Source: Chitinophagaceae bacterium UBA2791
Lineage (GTDB): Bacteria; Bacteroidota; Bacteroidia; Chitinophagales; Chitinophagaceae
Reading direction: 5' to 3'
NCBI GenBank assembly: GCA_002352105.1
Contig: DEHV01000020.1
Span: forward strand, 80,404 to 125,737
DNA length: 45,334 bases
Positions 1 through 7,553 of the stretch are shown piece by piece. Position 1 is the stretch's first letter, and every line of letters begins with the position of its first letter. The translations under genes and the position numbers were made by a program. A model generated the notes under the pieces. That model was not told the origin of the DNA, searched no databases, and saw nothing but the letters and a program-made list of their open reading frames with translations.

Positions 1-351
1 ATGCAGGAGCATTTTAATGAAAAATACATGGAGAGCGACAAATATCCCTATGCGGAATTTAAAGGAAAGATCGTAGAAGATATAGGTCCGTTAAAAGATG
101 GCGAATACGCAGTAACGGTCCGGGGCAACCTGGATATTCATAACGTCATCAAAGAATATACGGTAAAGGTCGCGCTGAAACTAACCGGAGAAAAAATGCT
201 GGCCAGCTCAACTTTTAACATAAGGCTTGCAGATCACAAGATCAGGATTCCGACCATAGTGACCAGAAATATCGCGGAAATCATAGAAGTAAGCATATCC
301 GGTATCCTGATCGCCCGTGTTGGCCAGAAACCTGAAAAATCACACGAATGA
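1..351 (+). CDS. YceI-like family protein, 5' end missing
   Basis: The C-terminal 116 codons of a YceI-like protein; the reading frame is open to the left edge, so the ATG at base 1 is probably an internal Met. The segment around residues 10-25 (MESDKYPYAEFKGKI) is the characteristic YceI stretch, followed by beta-strands including DIHNVIKEYTVKV that build the small lipocalin-like barrel binding isoprenoid-type lipids in this family. Whole YceI proteins are about 180-200 residues, so roughly the first 60-80 and any signal peptide lie outside the window. The stop overlaps the next start in an ATGA, so the gene is co-translated with the DUF5777 barrel gene. YceI and DUF5777 genes are commonly neighbours in Bacteroidota, often near cytochrome genes. 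The exact ligand cannot be told. Confidence 0.8.
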   Translation: MQEHFNEKYMESDKYPYAEFKGKIVEDIGPLKDGEYAVTVRGNLDIHNVIKEYTVKVALKLTGEKMLASSTFNIRLADHKIRIPTIVTRNIAEIIEVSISGILIARVGQKPEKSHE

Positions 352-1316
352 GGCCCGGTTCCTTCATACTGATTATCCTGACCAGCGCAGGGCCTTTAAC
401 GGCCCAGGACGACTTAAGCAAATTGTTTAATGATTCTGCCGCCGGCTCAAAGCAGGTTCCGGCAGTCGCCACTTTTAAATCCACGCAGATCATTAACGGG
501 CAGTCCAATGAAACCATACATAAACATGACCTGGTATTTATTGTACAGCACCGGTTTGGCGATATTGCCGGAACCAACGGGGGGATTAAGAACTTTTTCG
601 GACTGGATAATTCTTCCGATATCCTGATCGCTTTTGATTACGGCATTTCCGACAGGCTGAACATGGGAACGGGGAGAGCGAAAGGAGCGCCAAATGGCAC
701 AAACACTTCAATAAAGCAACTGTATTATCTGAACCTTAAGTATCGCCTGCTTCGGCAGACCACAAACGGCCGCATTCCTTTTTCTATCACCCTGTTTGCA
801 AATACGGCCGCGTCTGCAATGAGCAAACTCGACCTGGCTATTTCCGATGCTCATTTCCAGGATTTTAGCGATCGGTTAAGCGGCGTAGGACAGGTCATTA
901 TAGCCCGGAAGTTTACAGGCGCCTTTTCTCTGGCGATTTTGCCCACTTATGTGCGCAGGAATTATGTTCAGTTCATGGATATGAACAACCTGTTTGCCCT
1001 GGGCGTCGGCGGAAGATTTAAATTTACGCAGTCAATGGCCCTGGTTATCGATTATTTTTTACCATTCCGGAGCAAGGAAAGCAAAAGCTATTATTCGAAG
1101 GAAAAAGACTTTAGTTTTTATCATCCCCTCGGGATCGGGTTGGAAATAGAAACAGGGGGACATATATTCCATCTCAGTTTTACCAATTCAACGGCGGTCC
1201 TGGAAAATCAGTTCATTCCCAGCACCAGCAGCAATTGGGCAAGCGGAGCATTTCGTTGGGGGTTCAGCATTTCCCGTACGTTCACACTATCTAAAAAGAC
1301 CGGGCGATCAATATGA
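348..1316 (+). CDS. DUF5777 family outer-membrane beta-barrel protein
   Basis: A 322-residue exported protein. A signal peptide (about residues 1-19, ending in SAGPLTA before QDD) precedes a series of amphipathic strands. The recognisable DUF5777 stretch is near residues 60-110: HRFGDIAG, FFGLDNSSDI, FDYGISDRLNMGTGR. The function of DUF5777 proteins is not established; the fold is predicted to be a small outer-membrane barrel. The start ATG overlaps the YceI stop (ATGA) and the stop overlaps the sigma-factor start (ATGA), so all are one transcription unit. The family assignment is fairly secure; any role in transport or in serving the upstream lipid-binding YceI-like protein is inference from context. 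Confidence 0.8.
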   Translation: MRPGSFILIILTSAGPLTAQDDLSKLFNDSAAGSKQVPAVATFKSTQIINGQSNETIHKHDLVFIVQHRFGDIAGTNGGIKNFFGLDNSSDILIAFDYGISDRLNMGTGRAKGAPNGTNTSIKQLYYLNLKYRLLRQTTNGRIPFSITLFANTAASAMSKLDLAISDAHFQDFSDRLSGVGQVIIARKFTGAFSLAILPTYVRRNYVQFMDMNNLFALGVGGRFKFTQSMALVIDYFLPFRSKESKSYYSKEKDFSFYHPLGIGLEIETGGHIFHLSFTNSTAVLENQFIPSTSSNWASGAFRWGFSISRTFTLSKKTGRSI

Positions 1317-1936
1317 CAGAAGAAGAATTGGACAGACATATAGAAGGTTGTAAAAAAAATGACCGGAAAAGCCAGAAGATACTTTACCAGTCTTTCTATG
1401 GCTATGCAATGAGCATCTGCTTAAGATATGCCGGCAGCCCGTCCGAAGCATCGGAAATATTAAATGATGGTTTCTTCAAAGTTTTTACGCAAATGCACAA
1501 ATATGATCATAGCAGACCTTTTAAACCCTGGCTAAGCAGGATCATGTGCAATACTTCAATAGATCATTGCAGGGCAAATACTAAAAAGCGCCAGATGGAG
1601 GCCCTGGAAAAAGCCATTCCTCCGGCGATGGAGCCCGGGATTGGAGAAAAACTGGACTATGAATACTTGCTGAGCTTGGTGCAGAAGCTGCCTCCCGGTT
1701 ACAGAATGGTCTTTAACCTGTTTGTCATTGACGGTTATACCCACGAAGAGATAGCAGCCAGGTTAAAAATAAATGTGGGCACGTCGAGGTCGAATCTCTT
1801 TAAGGCGCGCCAGCATCTTCAGCAAATGCTGAAAGGAGTTGTAAACGTCGATACCGAATTAAAAGATACGCCGATCGTACCCATAAACCAATCGTTCATA
1901 GATAATATATTTCATTCTAAATCCCGAAAACCTTGA
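1313..1936 (+). CDS. ECF RNA polymerase sigma factor
   Basis: A 207-residue sigma-70-family factor of the ECF type. Region 2 lies at about residues 22-90 (YGYAMSICLRYAGSPSEASEILNDGF is read across the core-binding helices). Region 4 lies at about residues 125-170, with LPPGYRMVFNLFVIDGYTHE followed by EIAARL and a helix-turn-helix ending in SRSNLFKARQHL. It has only the two sigma domains and no regulatory extension apart from about 35 C-terminal residues. It overlaps the barrel gene in front of it by ATGA, and its TGA overlaps the TTG start of the following membrane protein, which is therefore the best candidate partner or anti-sigma factor. Its target promoters cannot be read from this window. 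Confidence 0.9.
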   Translation: MTEEELDRHIEGCKKNDRKSQKILYQSFYGYAMSICLRYAGSPSEASEILNDGFFKVFTQMHKYDHSRPFKPWLSRIMCNTSIDHCRANTKKRQMEALEKAIPPAMEPGIGEKLDYEYLLSLVQKLPPGYRMVFNLFVIDGYTHEEIAARLKINVGTSRSNLFKARQHLQQMLKGVVNVDTELKDTPIVPINQSFIDNIFHSKSRKP

Positions 1937-3234
1937 AAAGAAAATCAAACGCTATAGATTCATTATTTAGGGAAGGCATGGAGAAAAGAAAAGAAAATGC
2001 TTCCTTCAGGGAAGAGGACTGGACAGCAATGGAACGTCGCCTGGATCAACATGACAGGCGAAGGCGGGTATTTTTCTGGTTCAGGACCTTCAGCGGCATT
2101 GCCATCATACTCGTTTTATCCCTGCTCTTGTGGCCGGGACCGGATCCGGAACGCCCGGGAAATAGGGTTATACCTGAAAATAATGCCAGGAATGAGAAAA
2201 CCGGAACCGGGCAAGTAGCAGGAAGACCCGGGGATGGATCAACAGCGACAGCGCCGGTAGCAGAAAGATCGGGAGATGAATCGACAACGCCGGTAGTAGA
2301 AATTACGATGGAGCAAAACAAAATACAAAACGGCGCCTCACAGGACAGGAACGGGAAAAAAGAGCCGGGCGATCAGCAGGTTGTAAGACAATTCCCCGGT
2401 CAGGATGTTGCGAGCGGGCCCGGCAGGCTTGTTCTTGCCGACAAGCCAGATATTCCGACAAAAAAGAACGTTTCCGACAGGATAAATATCCCTGAAAGAG
2501 TAAACATTCCCCATAGCGTTGGTCCAGGGGACAAAACCAGTAATATCCCGGCAATGGATACCGCCGCTCCTGCCGGTATAGAGAAAAATATTCCATCCAA
2601 AGGAGAAACAAAAACGGAAAAACCAACAGCAATAGCGCCTTCATCCAAACAGAAATTTTATTACGGCCCCTTGGTTGGCCCCGACCTCAGTATGATCAGA
2701 TCGCAGAAGGTAAAAAACGCGGGGTATTCCGTCGGTCTACTGATAGGATACCGTTTCAACGACAGGTGGGCAGTAGAAACAGGGGTATTGTGGGCGAAGA
2801 AAAGATATTATACAAATGGAGAACATTTCAACAAATATAACGTCGGCATTCCTCACTCCGCAGAATTATTGTCTTTAGATGGCAGCTGCGGGATGTTCGC
2901 CCTGCCTGTCGTTGCGCGTTATGATTTTCGGGTAGACAAAAGATCATTTTTCGCCGCCGCAGGTCTCAGTTCCTACCTGATGAAAAATGAAAGCTATGAT
3001 TACCTTGTAGATAACAGCGGTTCCACTTATAAATCGCACAAATCGTATGAGAACTCAGGCAATCATCTGTTTTCTAATATGCAGTTCAGCGCGGGTTATA
3101 ACCATGCATTGTCCCGGAAGCTAACATTAAGGATCGAGCCATATATAAACCTGCCGTTGAAACAAATAGGAACAGGTAAAATACATCTTACCAGTACAGG
3201 TGTATATGCAGGGTTTATTTTCGACAGGAAATGA
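1933..3234 (+). CDS. Membrane-anchored protein with C-terminal outer-membrane beta-barrel-like domain (putative anti-sigma partner)
   Basis: A 433-residue protein whose only good start is TTG at 1933, overlapping the sigma-factor stop (TTGA). Residues 1-45 are charged and cytoplasmic in character (SLFREGMEKRKE, EEDWTAMERRLDQHDRRRR). Residues 46-67 form one transmembrane helix (GIAIILVLSLLLW core). Residues 70-235 are low-complexity and rich in Pro, Gly, Glu and Thr, with short internal repeats (GRPGDGST / ERSGDEST). From about residue 240 an outer-membrane-barrel-like domain follows: YYGPLVGPDLS, GYRFNDRWAVETG, RKLTLRIEPY. The order sigma then membrane protein with a cytosolic head suggests an anti-sigma or signal transducer. 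How one chain could use both an inner-membrane helix and a barrel is unclear; the barrel may stay periplasmic. No clear FecR or zinc anti-sigma domain is visible. Confidence 0.7.
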   Translation: MKRKSNAIDSLFREGMEKRKENASFREEDWTAMERRLDQHDRRRRVFFWFRTFSGIAIILVLSLLLWPGPDPERPGNRVIPENNARNEKTGTGQVAGRPGDGSTATAPVAERSGDESTTPVVEITMEQNKIQNGASQDRNGKKEPGDQQVVRQFPGQDVASGPGRLVLADKPDIPTKKNVSDRINIPERVNIPHSVGPGDKTSNIPAMDTAAPAGIEKNIPSKGETKTEKPTAIAPSSKQKFYYGPLVGPDLSMIRSQKVKNAGYSVGLLIGYRFNDRWAVETGVLWAKKRYYTNGEHFNKYNVGIPHSAELLSLDGSCGMFALPVVARYDFRVDKRSFFAAAGLSSYLMKNESYDYLVDNSGSTYKSHKSYENSGNHLFSNMQFSAGYNHALSRKLTLRIEPYINLPLKQIGTGKIHLTSTGVYAGFIFDRK

Positions 3235-3236
3235 CA

Positions 3237-3363
3237 ATTCCCGCACGCCGTCCGACAGCCTGATCCCATTGTTTGGCTGAAGCTCAAAATTGCCTCCGAA
3301 ACTATTGCAACCCAGGTTTCCTGAAACCCTGCTATCCGCTGCGTGAAAACTAAGATAGGGTTG
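3237..3363 (-). pseudogene. Remnant of a META-domain (HslJ-like) gene
   Basis: On the minus strand, just downstream of the small exported protein, one open frame carries about 43 residues resembling the middle of a META domain: PYLSF, RVSGNLGCNSFGG, NFELQPNNGIRLS. The pattern G-x-x-G-C-N-x-F/Y-x-G-x-Y/F-x-L is the recognisable core of that family. A full domain is about 100 residues; here neither the N-terminal part nor the later conserved TRMAC-like segment is present, and the frame then runs antisense into the end of the neighbouring barrel gene. It is best read as a truncated fossil gene. The identification rests on one motif seen by eye. Confidence 0.4.
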
Positions 3364-3367
3364 CCTG

Positions 3368-3796
3368 CTACGGCGCAGCATTATAGATACTCACGGCTTT
3401 TTTCATCTTTTTATTCGCGCTGGCGCTGATCGGAATGGATACGGCAACAACTCCCGCGCCCACGCCAGCCAACGCCCAATTCGGCTCTCCTCCTGCAATA
3501 GCAGCGCCCAGCGGCCAGCCGATCATGAATCCTCCTGCAAATCCCAAAATCGTAGAAATCGTTCTCGACGACCGGGAGGACCGGAGTTGCTGATACGCCT
3601 GTTCATTAGACTTAAGCAATTCCTCCAGTTGTTTCATTTTTAATTGCCGTCCTTCATGGTAAAACTGATAACTTTCAAAAGCTTTCTTCATTTCAACGGA
3701 GTCTCTCCGGCCCTGCATTGGGTTGTCAATCTCCTGCGCCATACCCGCCAGGGATATGGTTAACACAGCGAATGTTAGCAATATCAGCTTATTCAT
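3368..3796 (-). CDS. Small exported protein with glycine-rich C-terminal hydrophobic region, function unknown
   Basis: A 142-residue protein that I do not recognise by name. It begins with a clear signal peptide (residues 1-20, MNKLILLTFAVLTISLAGMA, before QEID). The middle (about 25-80) is charged and helical (EMKKAFESYQFY, MKQLEELLKSNEQAYQQL), possibly a short coiled coil. Residues 83-127 hold two Gly/Ala-rich hydrophobic stretches (ILGFAGGFMIGWPLGAAIAG and ALAGVGAGVVAVSIPI), then a basic tail. The glycine-zipper-like pattern would suit membrane insertion. It is transcribed alone, away from the atp operon. Confidence 0.65.
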   Translation of the reverse strand: MNKLILLTFAVLTISLAGMAQEIDNPMQGRRDSVEMKKAFESYQFYHEGRQLKMKQLEELLKSNEQAYQQLRSSRSSRTISTILGFAGGFMIGWPLGAAIAGGEPNWALAGVGAGVVAVSIPISASANKKMKKAVSIYNAAP

Positions 3797-4106
3797 TTTA
3801 TTTAGGGGTTTTGTTTCCGATTGTATTTTGAACCGGCAGACTTTTCAGGAATATGGTTGCCGCAAATCATATTTCCGCACAATGCCAGGGGATCAGTCCG
3901 CCGTTCTTAATATAACCGTCCAATATAAAGAATATCTTTTGTGGTAATATATGATATTGGTCATATGGCAGGGAGATTCGAATCAATAACCGCAAACTAT
4001 TCCGCTACCCGCTTTCAGGACGATTTGCAAAGTTCACATATATCAATAAAAACTCCTGCATTCCATTAATTCCCTGTTTCGTAAATAGTTTTTTCCTTTA
4101 TGGCAA

Positions 4107-4135
4107 TTGGCATAGATCTCGGTCAGGTAGTTTTG
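4107..4135 (+). promoter_or_regulatory. Bacteroidota-type promoter candidate in the atp leader
   Basis: TTG at 4107-4109, 18 bases, then TAGTTTTG at 4128-4135, matching the -7 pattern TAnnTTTG with a -33-like TTG. Transcription would start near 4142, about 40 bases before the terminator at 4183. A second TAGTTTTG occurs at 4173-4180 but without a good -33 element. Promoters of this kind are short and degenerate, so chance occurrence is possible. Confidence 0.35.
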
Positions 4136-4182
4136 CGCTGTCATGCAATAGATCGTTTATTTCATATGCAGTTAGTTTTGGT

Positions 4183-4212
4183 AGCCCCTTCCATTCCTGG
4201 AAGGGGCTTTTG
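4183..4212 (+). terminator. Intrinsic terminator upstream of atpD
   Basis: A perfect 10-bp stem, AGCCCCTTCC at 4183-4192 and GGAAGGGGCT at 4199-4208, with a 6-base loop, followed by TTTGCTTCT on the plus strand. No recognised plus-strand gene ends just upstream, so it must stop either a short unannotated transcript or the atpD leader itself. Confidence 0.65.
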
Positions 4213-4434
4213 CTTCTATATCGATGCCATATCACCGATTCGTTCATCGTTGATTATTGAAATGAACCGCGCGATTTATTTTCACAAGATTATAATTCCT
4301 ACGTCGCAGAATATGGCCTGCTTTGAGTATCTTTAAACAGATTGCCCACGCAGAATATCGGGTATTCCCCGATGAAAGGGAATTGCGCCATGAGGCAGAA
4401 GACCGGTTCCCGGCAGCCTCTTAACCTGTTTGAT

Positions 4435-5814
4435 ATGGATAGAGAGATTCACGGCAAGGTAATTTCTGTAGGCGGGAGCGTGATAGATATAGAATTTTAT
4501 CATTCGCTTCCTGCTGTTCAAACCCTGGTTTTTGCGCAGGCCGGCGCCCGAAGCATACCGGTTGAGGTAATGGCCCAGCTGGATAAAAATCGCGTTCGCG
4601 GCATAGCGCTTACCCCCACCGATACGCTGGCCAGGGGCGCCGCAGTAACGGATACCGGGAAGCCGCTTACGATATGCGTGGGAGAGGCAACGCTCGGGCA
4701 TATGTTCAACGTTTTTGGCGAAACGCTCGACGGCGCCGAAATGCCGGAGAATGTTTTGCGCAGAAGTATTCACGCCGACCCGCCTCCGCTGAGCCAGCTA
4801 TCGACAGAAAGCGAGGTCTTTGAAACGGGTATCAAAGCGATCGATCTGCTCACCCCCCTGGAAAGAGGAGGCAAGGCAGGATTATTTGGCGGCGCGGGCG
4901 TAGGCAAGACCGTATTGCTTACGGAGATGATCCATAACATGGCGGGGAAGCACAAAGGCGTAAGTCTATTCTGCGGAATAGGCGAGCGTAGCCGCGAAGG
5001 TTATGAATTGTACCATGAGATGGCCGACGCAGGCGTATTGCCCAATATGGCTATGCTGTTCGGACAAATGAATGAGCCGCCGGGAGCGCGTTTCCGCATC
5101 GGCAATGCAGCGCTGTCTGCCGCTGAATATTTTCGCGACGAAGAAAAACGCGATGTATTGCTGCTGATCGATAATATATTCCGGTTTTTACAGGCGGGAA
5201 TGGAAGTATCAGGGCTGCTGGGAAGAATGCCTTCGAGGCTGGGGTATCAGCCCACCATGGCCACCGAGTTATCGAAGTTGCAAGAACGCATCGCCAACAC
5301 CAAAACCGGCGCCATAACCTCTATCCAGGCGGTATATGTTCCCGCCGACGACATGACCGACCCTGCGGCAGTGCATATCTTTTCGCATCTTTCGGCGTCC
5401 ATTGTTCTTTCCCGGAAACGGGCAAGCGAAGGATTGTATCCCGCCGTCGATCTTCTTCAGTCGAATTCAAGAATGATGGCGAGAAGCGTAGTGGGCGAAA
5501 GGCATTATTTACTGGCGCGCGAAGTAAGATCGGCGCTGGCTCAATATGAAGAACTGAAAGATATCATTTCGATGCTTGGCATGGAGCAGCTCTCGCCTGA
5601 AGATGTGAACCTGGTGAACAGGGCGCGTAAACTGGAACGTTTTCTTACGCAGCCTTTTTTTACGACCGAGCAATTTAGCGGAACGCCGGGCAAAGTGGTA
5701 TCCCTGGATCAGACGCTTGAGGGTTGCGAGCGCATACTTCGCGACGAATTCAGGGATGTTCCGGAAAGCGCTTTCTATATGATCGGATCTATTGATGAAG
5801 TAAAAACCAAATAG
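4435..5814 (+). CDS. atpD: N-type ATP synthase/ATPase subunit beta
   Basis: The catalytic beta subunit of the soluble head. Numbered from the ATG at 4435 (459 residues): P-loop GGAGVGKT at 152-159, the catalytic-Glu segment GERSREGYELYHEM from 183, Walker B region VLLLIDNIFRF at 241-251, then the SALP-type segment LLGRMPSRLGYQPT. The frame is open further upstream with starts at TTG 4342, ATG 4372 and ATG 4390. 4435 gives the usual family N-terminus (IHGKVISVGGSVIDIEF), but 4390 is possible. It is the first gene of the nine-gene N-ATPase operon; having beta first, instead of alpha-gamma-beta-epsilon order, is typical of N-ATPases. The next gene starts two bases after its stop. Confidence 0.93.
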   Translation: MDREIHGKVISVGGSVIDIEFYHSLPAVQTLVFAQAGARSIPVEVMAQLDKNRVRGIALTPTDTLARGAAVTDTGKPLTICVGEATLGHMFNVFGETLDGAEMPENVLRRSIHADPPPLSQLSTESEVFETGIKAIDLLTPLERGGKAGLFGGAGVGKTVLLTEMIHNMAGKHKGVSLFCGIGERSREGYELYHEMADAGVLPNMAMLFGQMNEPPGARFRIGNAALSAAEYFRDEEKRDVLLLIDNIFRFLQAGMEVSGLLGRMPSRLGYQPTMATELSKLQERIANTKTGAITSIQAVYVPADDMTDPAAVHIFSHLSASIVLSRKRASEGLYPAVDLLQSNSRMMARSVVGERHYLLAREVRSALAQYEELKDIISMLGMEQLSPEDVNLVNRARKLERFLTQPFFTTEQFSGTPGKVVSLDQTLEGCERILRDEFRDVPESAFYMIGSIDEVKTK

Positions 5815-5815
5815 T

Positions 5816-6217
5816 ATGACAGAAGAACTACGCCTGAAAATACTGTTGCCTCATTCCATTTTCCTGGAAGAGGAGGGCATAACGAATGTCCAGGTCGAAA
5901 CTACGGCGGGTTCTTATGGTTTCTTCCCGCAGCGTCTTGATTGCGTAGCGTCGATCCCTCCTGGCGTGCTTACTTATATTACTACCGCAGGTAAAGAATA
6001 TTATGTTGCGGTAGACCGCGGCCTGCTGGTGAAGGCCGGTAAAACGATTTCATTGGCCGTTCGAAACGCTATCGGCGGAACTGATCTGGGCGAGTTACAC
6101 AAAAGCATAAATGAAAAATTCCGCAAATTGGATGACCTGGAACAGGAATCCCGCAGAGTAATGTCATACCTGGAAACCGGATTTGTACGGAATTTTGAAA
6201 AACTTGTTACGGATTAA
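5816..6217 (+). CDS. atpC: N-type ATPase subunit epsilon
   Basis: A 133-residue epsilon subunit of the central stalk. The N-terminal beta-sandwich covers about residues 1-85 (LKILLPHSIFLEEEG, TTAGSYGFFPQRLDCVASIPPG), with the family motif in which the head contacts the c-ring. The C-terminal helical part (about 90-133, LGELHKSINEKFRKLDDLEQ) is shortened compared with many F-type epsilons. It sits immediately after atpD and three bases before atpQ, as in other N-ATPase operons. A role in coupling rotation to catalysis is known for the family. Confidence 0.9.
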   Translation: MTEELRLKILLPHSIFLEEEGITNVQVETTAGSYGFFPQRLDCVASIPPGVLTYITTAGKEYYVAVDRGLLVKAGKTISLAVRNAIGGTDLGELHKSINEKFRKLDDLEQESRRVMSYLETGFVRNFEKLVTD

Positions 6218-6220
6218 GCA

Positions 6221-6547
6221 ATGGAAGAGCAGCAAAAACCCGATTTTGGGCGCATCATTGAGCGTGTGGAACAGCGCAAACTAAAAGCTCGTCGCAGGCC
6301 GAAACGAAGCGTATGGCTTGGGTTGGGATTGATGGGAGTGGTAGGCTGGTCCGTAGCGATCCCTACCGTGGCATGCACGGCGCTGGGGGTCTGGCTCGAT
6401 CGCGTATACCCGCAGTCTTTTTCCTGGACGCTGAGTCTACTGATAGGCGGACTGCTATTTGGATGCCTGATGGCCTATAATTGGGTAAAAAAAGAAACCG
6501 ACTCGATCGATGACAACGACAATGAAAATCAAAACCAAGATATATGA
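6221..6547 (+). CDS. atpQ: N-ATPase accessory membrane protein AtpQ (AtpI/AtpZ family)
   Basis: A 108-residue small membrane protein. A basic cytosolic head (residues 1-30, IERVEQRKLKARRRPKRSVW) is followed by two helices: about 31-54 (LGLGLMGVVGWSVAIPTVAC) and about 66-88 (WTLSLLIGGLLFGCLMAYNW). An acidic Asn/Asp/Glu-rich tail closes the protein. The two-helix layout with G-x-W-L-D-R between the helices fits the AtpI/AtpZ family, which assists c-ring assembly or cation supply in rotary ATPases. Position between epsilon and AtpR identifies it as AtpQ, a hallmark of the N-type operon. Its ATG-TGA end overlaps atpR by four bases. Confidence 0.85.
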   Translation: MEEQQKPDFGRIIERVEQRKLKARRRPKRSVWLGLGLMGVVGWSVAIPTVACTALGVWLDRVYPQSFSWTLSLLIGGLLFGCLMAYNWVKKETDSIDDNDNENQNQDI

Positions 6548-6840
6548 ATAGCTGGATAATACTGGGCTCGCTTGCAGCAGGCCTGGCAAGCGGTTTTTTA
6601 TTTTATGGCGGCCTTTGGCTGACGGTGAAAAAAGGAATGAGCATGAAGAGACCCCAGCTATTGTTTGCGGTCAGCTTTCTCCTGCGCAGCGCCATCGTGA
6701 TCATTACCTTTTATTTTGCAGGCGGCGGGCAGTGGCAAAGGCTTTTGATCTGCGGCGCGGGCCTGCTCGTTGCCAGGATCATTATTACCTACGCCGCCAG
6801 GGAAAAACGCCGGACGATCACTGCCTTTACAAAGCAATGA
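6544..6840 (+). CDS. atpR: N-ATPase-specific membrane subunit AtpR
   Basis: A 98-residue hydrophobic protein with three predicted helices: about 4-26 (ILGSLAAGLASGFLFYGGLW), 36-58 (LLFAVSFLLRSAIVIITFYF) and 65-84 (LLICGAGLLVARIIITYAA). AtpR is found essentially only in N-ATPase operons; its role is uncertain, and conserved membrane arginines have been suggested to face the c-subunit carboxylates. Arginines inside or at the edge of helices 2 and 3 (LLRSAI and VARII) are visible here. The start overlaps the atpQ stop (ATGA). Short basic tail REKRR near the end. Confidence 0.85.
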   Translation: MNSWIILGSLAAGLASGFLFYGGLWLTVKKGMSMKRPQLLFAVSFLLRSAIVIITFYFAGGGQWQRLLICGAGLLVARIIITYAAREKRRTITAFTKQ

Positions 6841-6851
6841 ATTTTTGAACG

Positions 6852-7526
6852 ATGAATATTACTCCCGATCAGATCGTTTACTGGCGCTATGGATTTTTCA
6901 CGCTGAATTCCACTATTCTCATGACCTGGATCGTTATGGCCGTACTGACGCTGGCATCCTGGCTTATCACGCGCAACATCAAACCCGATGCGCCGGTGAC
7001 CGGAAAACAGGGAATGCTGGAGATGATCGTATTGATGATCCATGGGCAGATCGAAGAATTGGGATTGAAAAGGCCAACGCAGTACATCAGTCTGCTCGGC
7101 ACGCTTTTTTTATTCATCCTGATCTCGAACCTGGCCGTCATTTTTCCGGGTTTCCGGCCTCCTACCGGTTCCCTGTCCACTACCGCGGCGCTGGCGATCT
7201 GCGTATTTCTTGCCGTGCCGGTATACAATATTGCGCGGATGGGGTTAAAAAAATACCTGAAAAGCTATGCGAGGCCGAATCCGGTGATGATACCCTTCAA
7301 TATTATCGGTGAAATATCCAGGACCCTGTCTCTTTCCTTTCGTTTATTCGGAAACATTATGAGCGGTGAAATGATCGTTAGCATCCTGCTAACGCTTACG
7401 CCATTTTTCTTTCCTGTCGTCATGAATCTGTTCGGCATTCTTACGGGAGCAATACAGGCCTATATATTCGCTGTTCTGGCTACGGTGTATATCGCTGCGG
7501 CCGGAACAAACAGCGGCAATAATTAA
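6852..7526 (+). CDS. atpB: N-type ATPase subunit a (stator ion channel)
   Basis: A 224-residue membrane stator subunit forming the ion half-channels beside the c-ring. Five or six helices are visible, beginning with NSTILMTWIVMAVLTLASWL. The diagnostic segment is FNIIGEISRTLSLSFRLFGN (about 149-168), in which Arg164 of SFRLFGN corresponds to the essential stator arginine. A second conserved segment is IQAYIFAVLATVYI (201-214) with Gln202. The length is typical for N-type a subunits and shorter than many F-type ones. Placed between atpR and atpE, eleven bases after atpR. Confidence 0.93.
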   Translation: MNITPDQIVYWRYGFFTLNSTILMTWIVMAVLTLASWLITRNIKPDAPVTGKQGMLEMIVLMIHGQIEELGLKRPTQYISLLGTLFLFILISNLAVIFPGFRPPTGSLSTTAALAICVFLAVPVYNIARMGLKKYLKSYARPNPVMIPFNIIGEISRTLSLSFRLFGNIMSGEMIVSILLTLTPFFFPVVMNLFGILTGAIQAYIFAVLATVYIAAAGTNSGNN

Positions 7527-7553
7527 CATTTTTAACTTTAATAATTAACGAGT

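Larger units (their letters stand above)
3797..4341. other. Divergent intergenic region in front of the N-ATPase operon
   Basis: About 540 bases with no convincing gene between the divergent small exported protein and atpD. The stretch contains a perfect inverted repeat ATATGA-N6-TCATAT at 3949-3966 (operator-like, unassigned), a promoter-like element at 4107-4135 and a strong plus-strand intrinsic terminator at 4183-4212. The open frame at 4100-4336 runs straight through the terminator and has no recognisable features, so it is not called. Confidence 0.6.

Noticed and set aside
4100..4336. 78-codon plus-strand frame before atpD
   Set aside because: It spans the intrinsic terminator at 4183-4212 and shows no domain or export signal.
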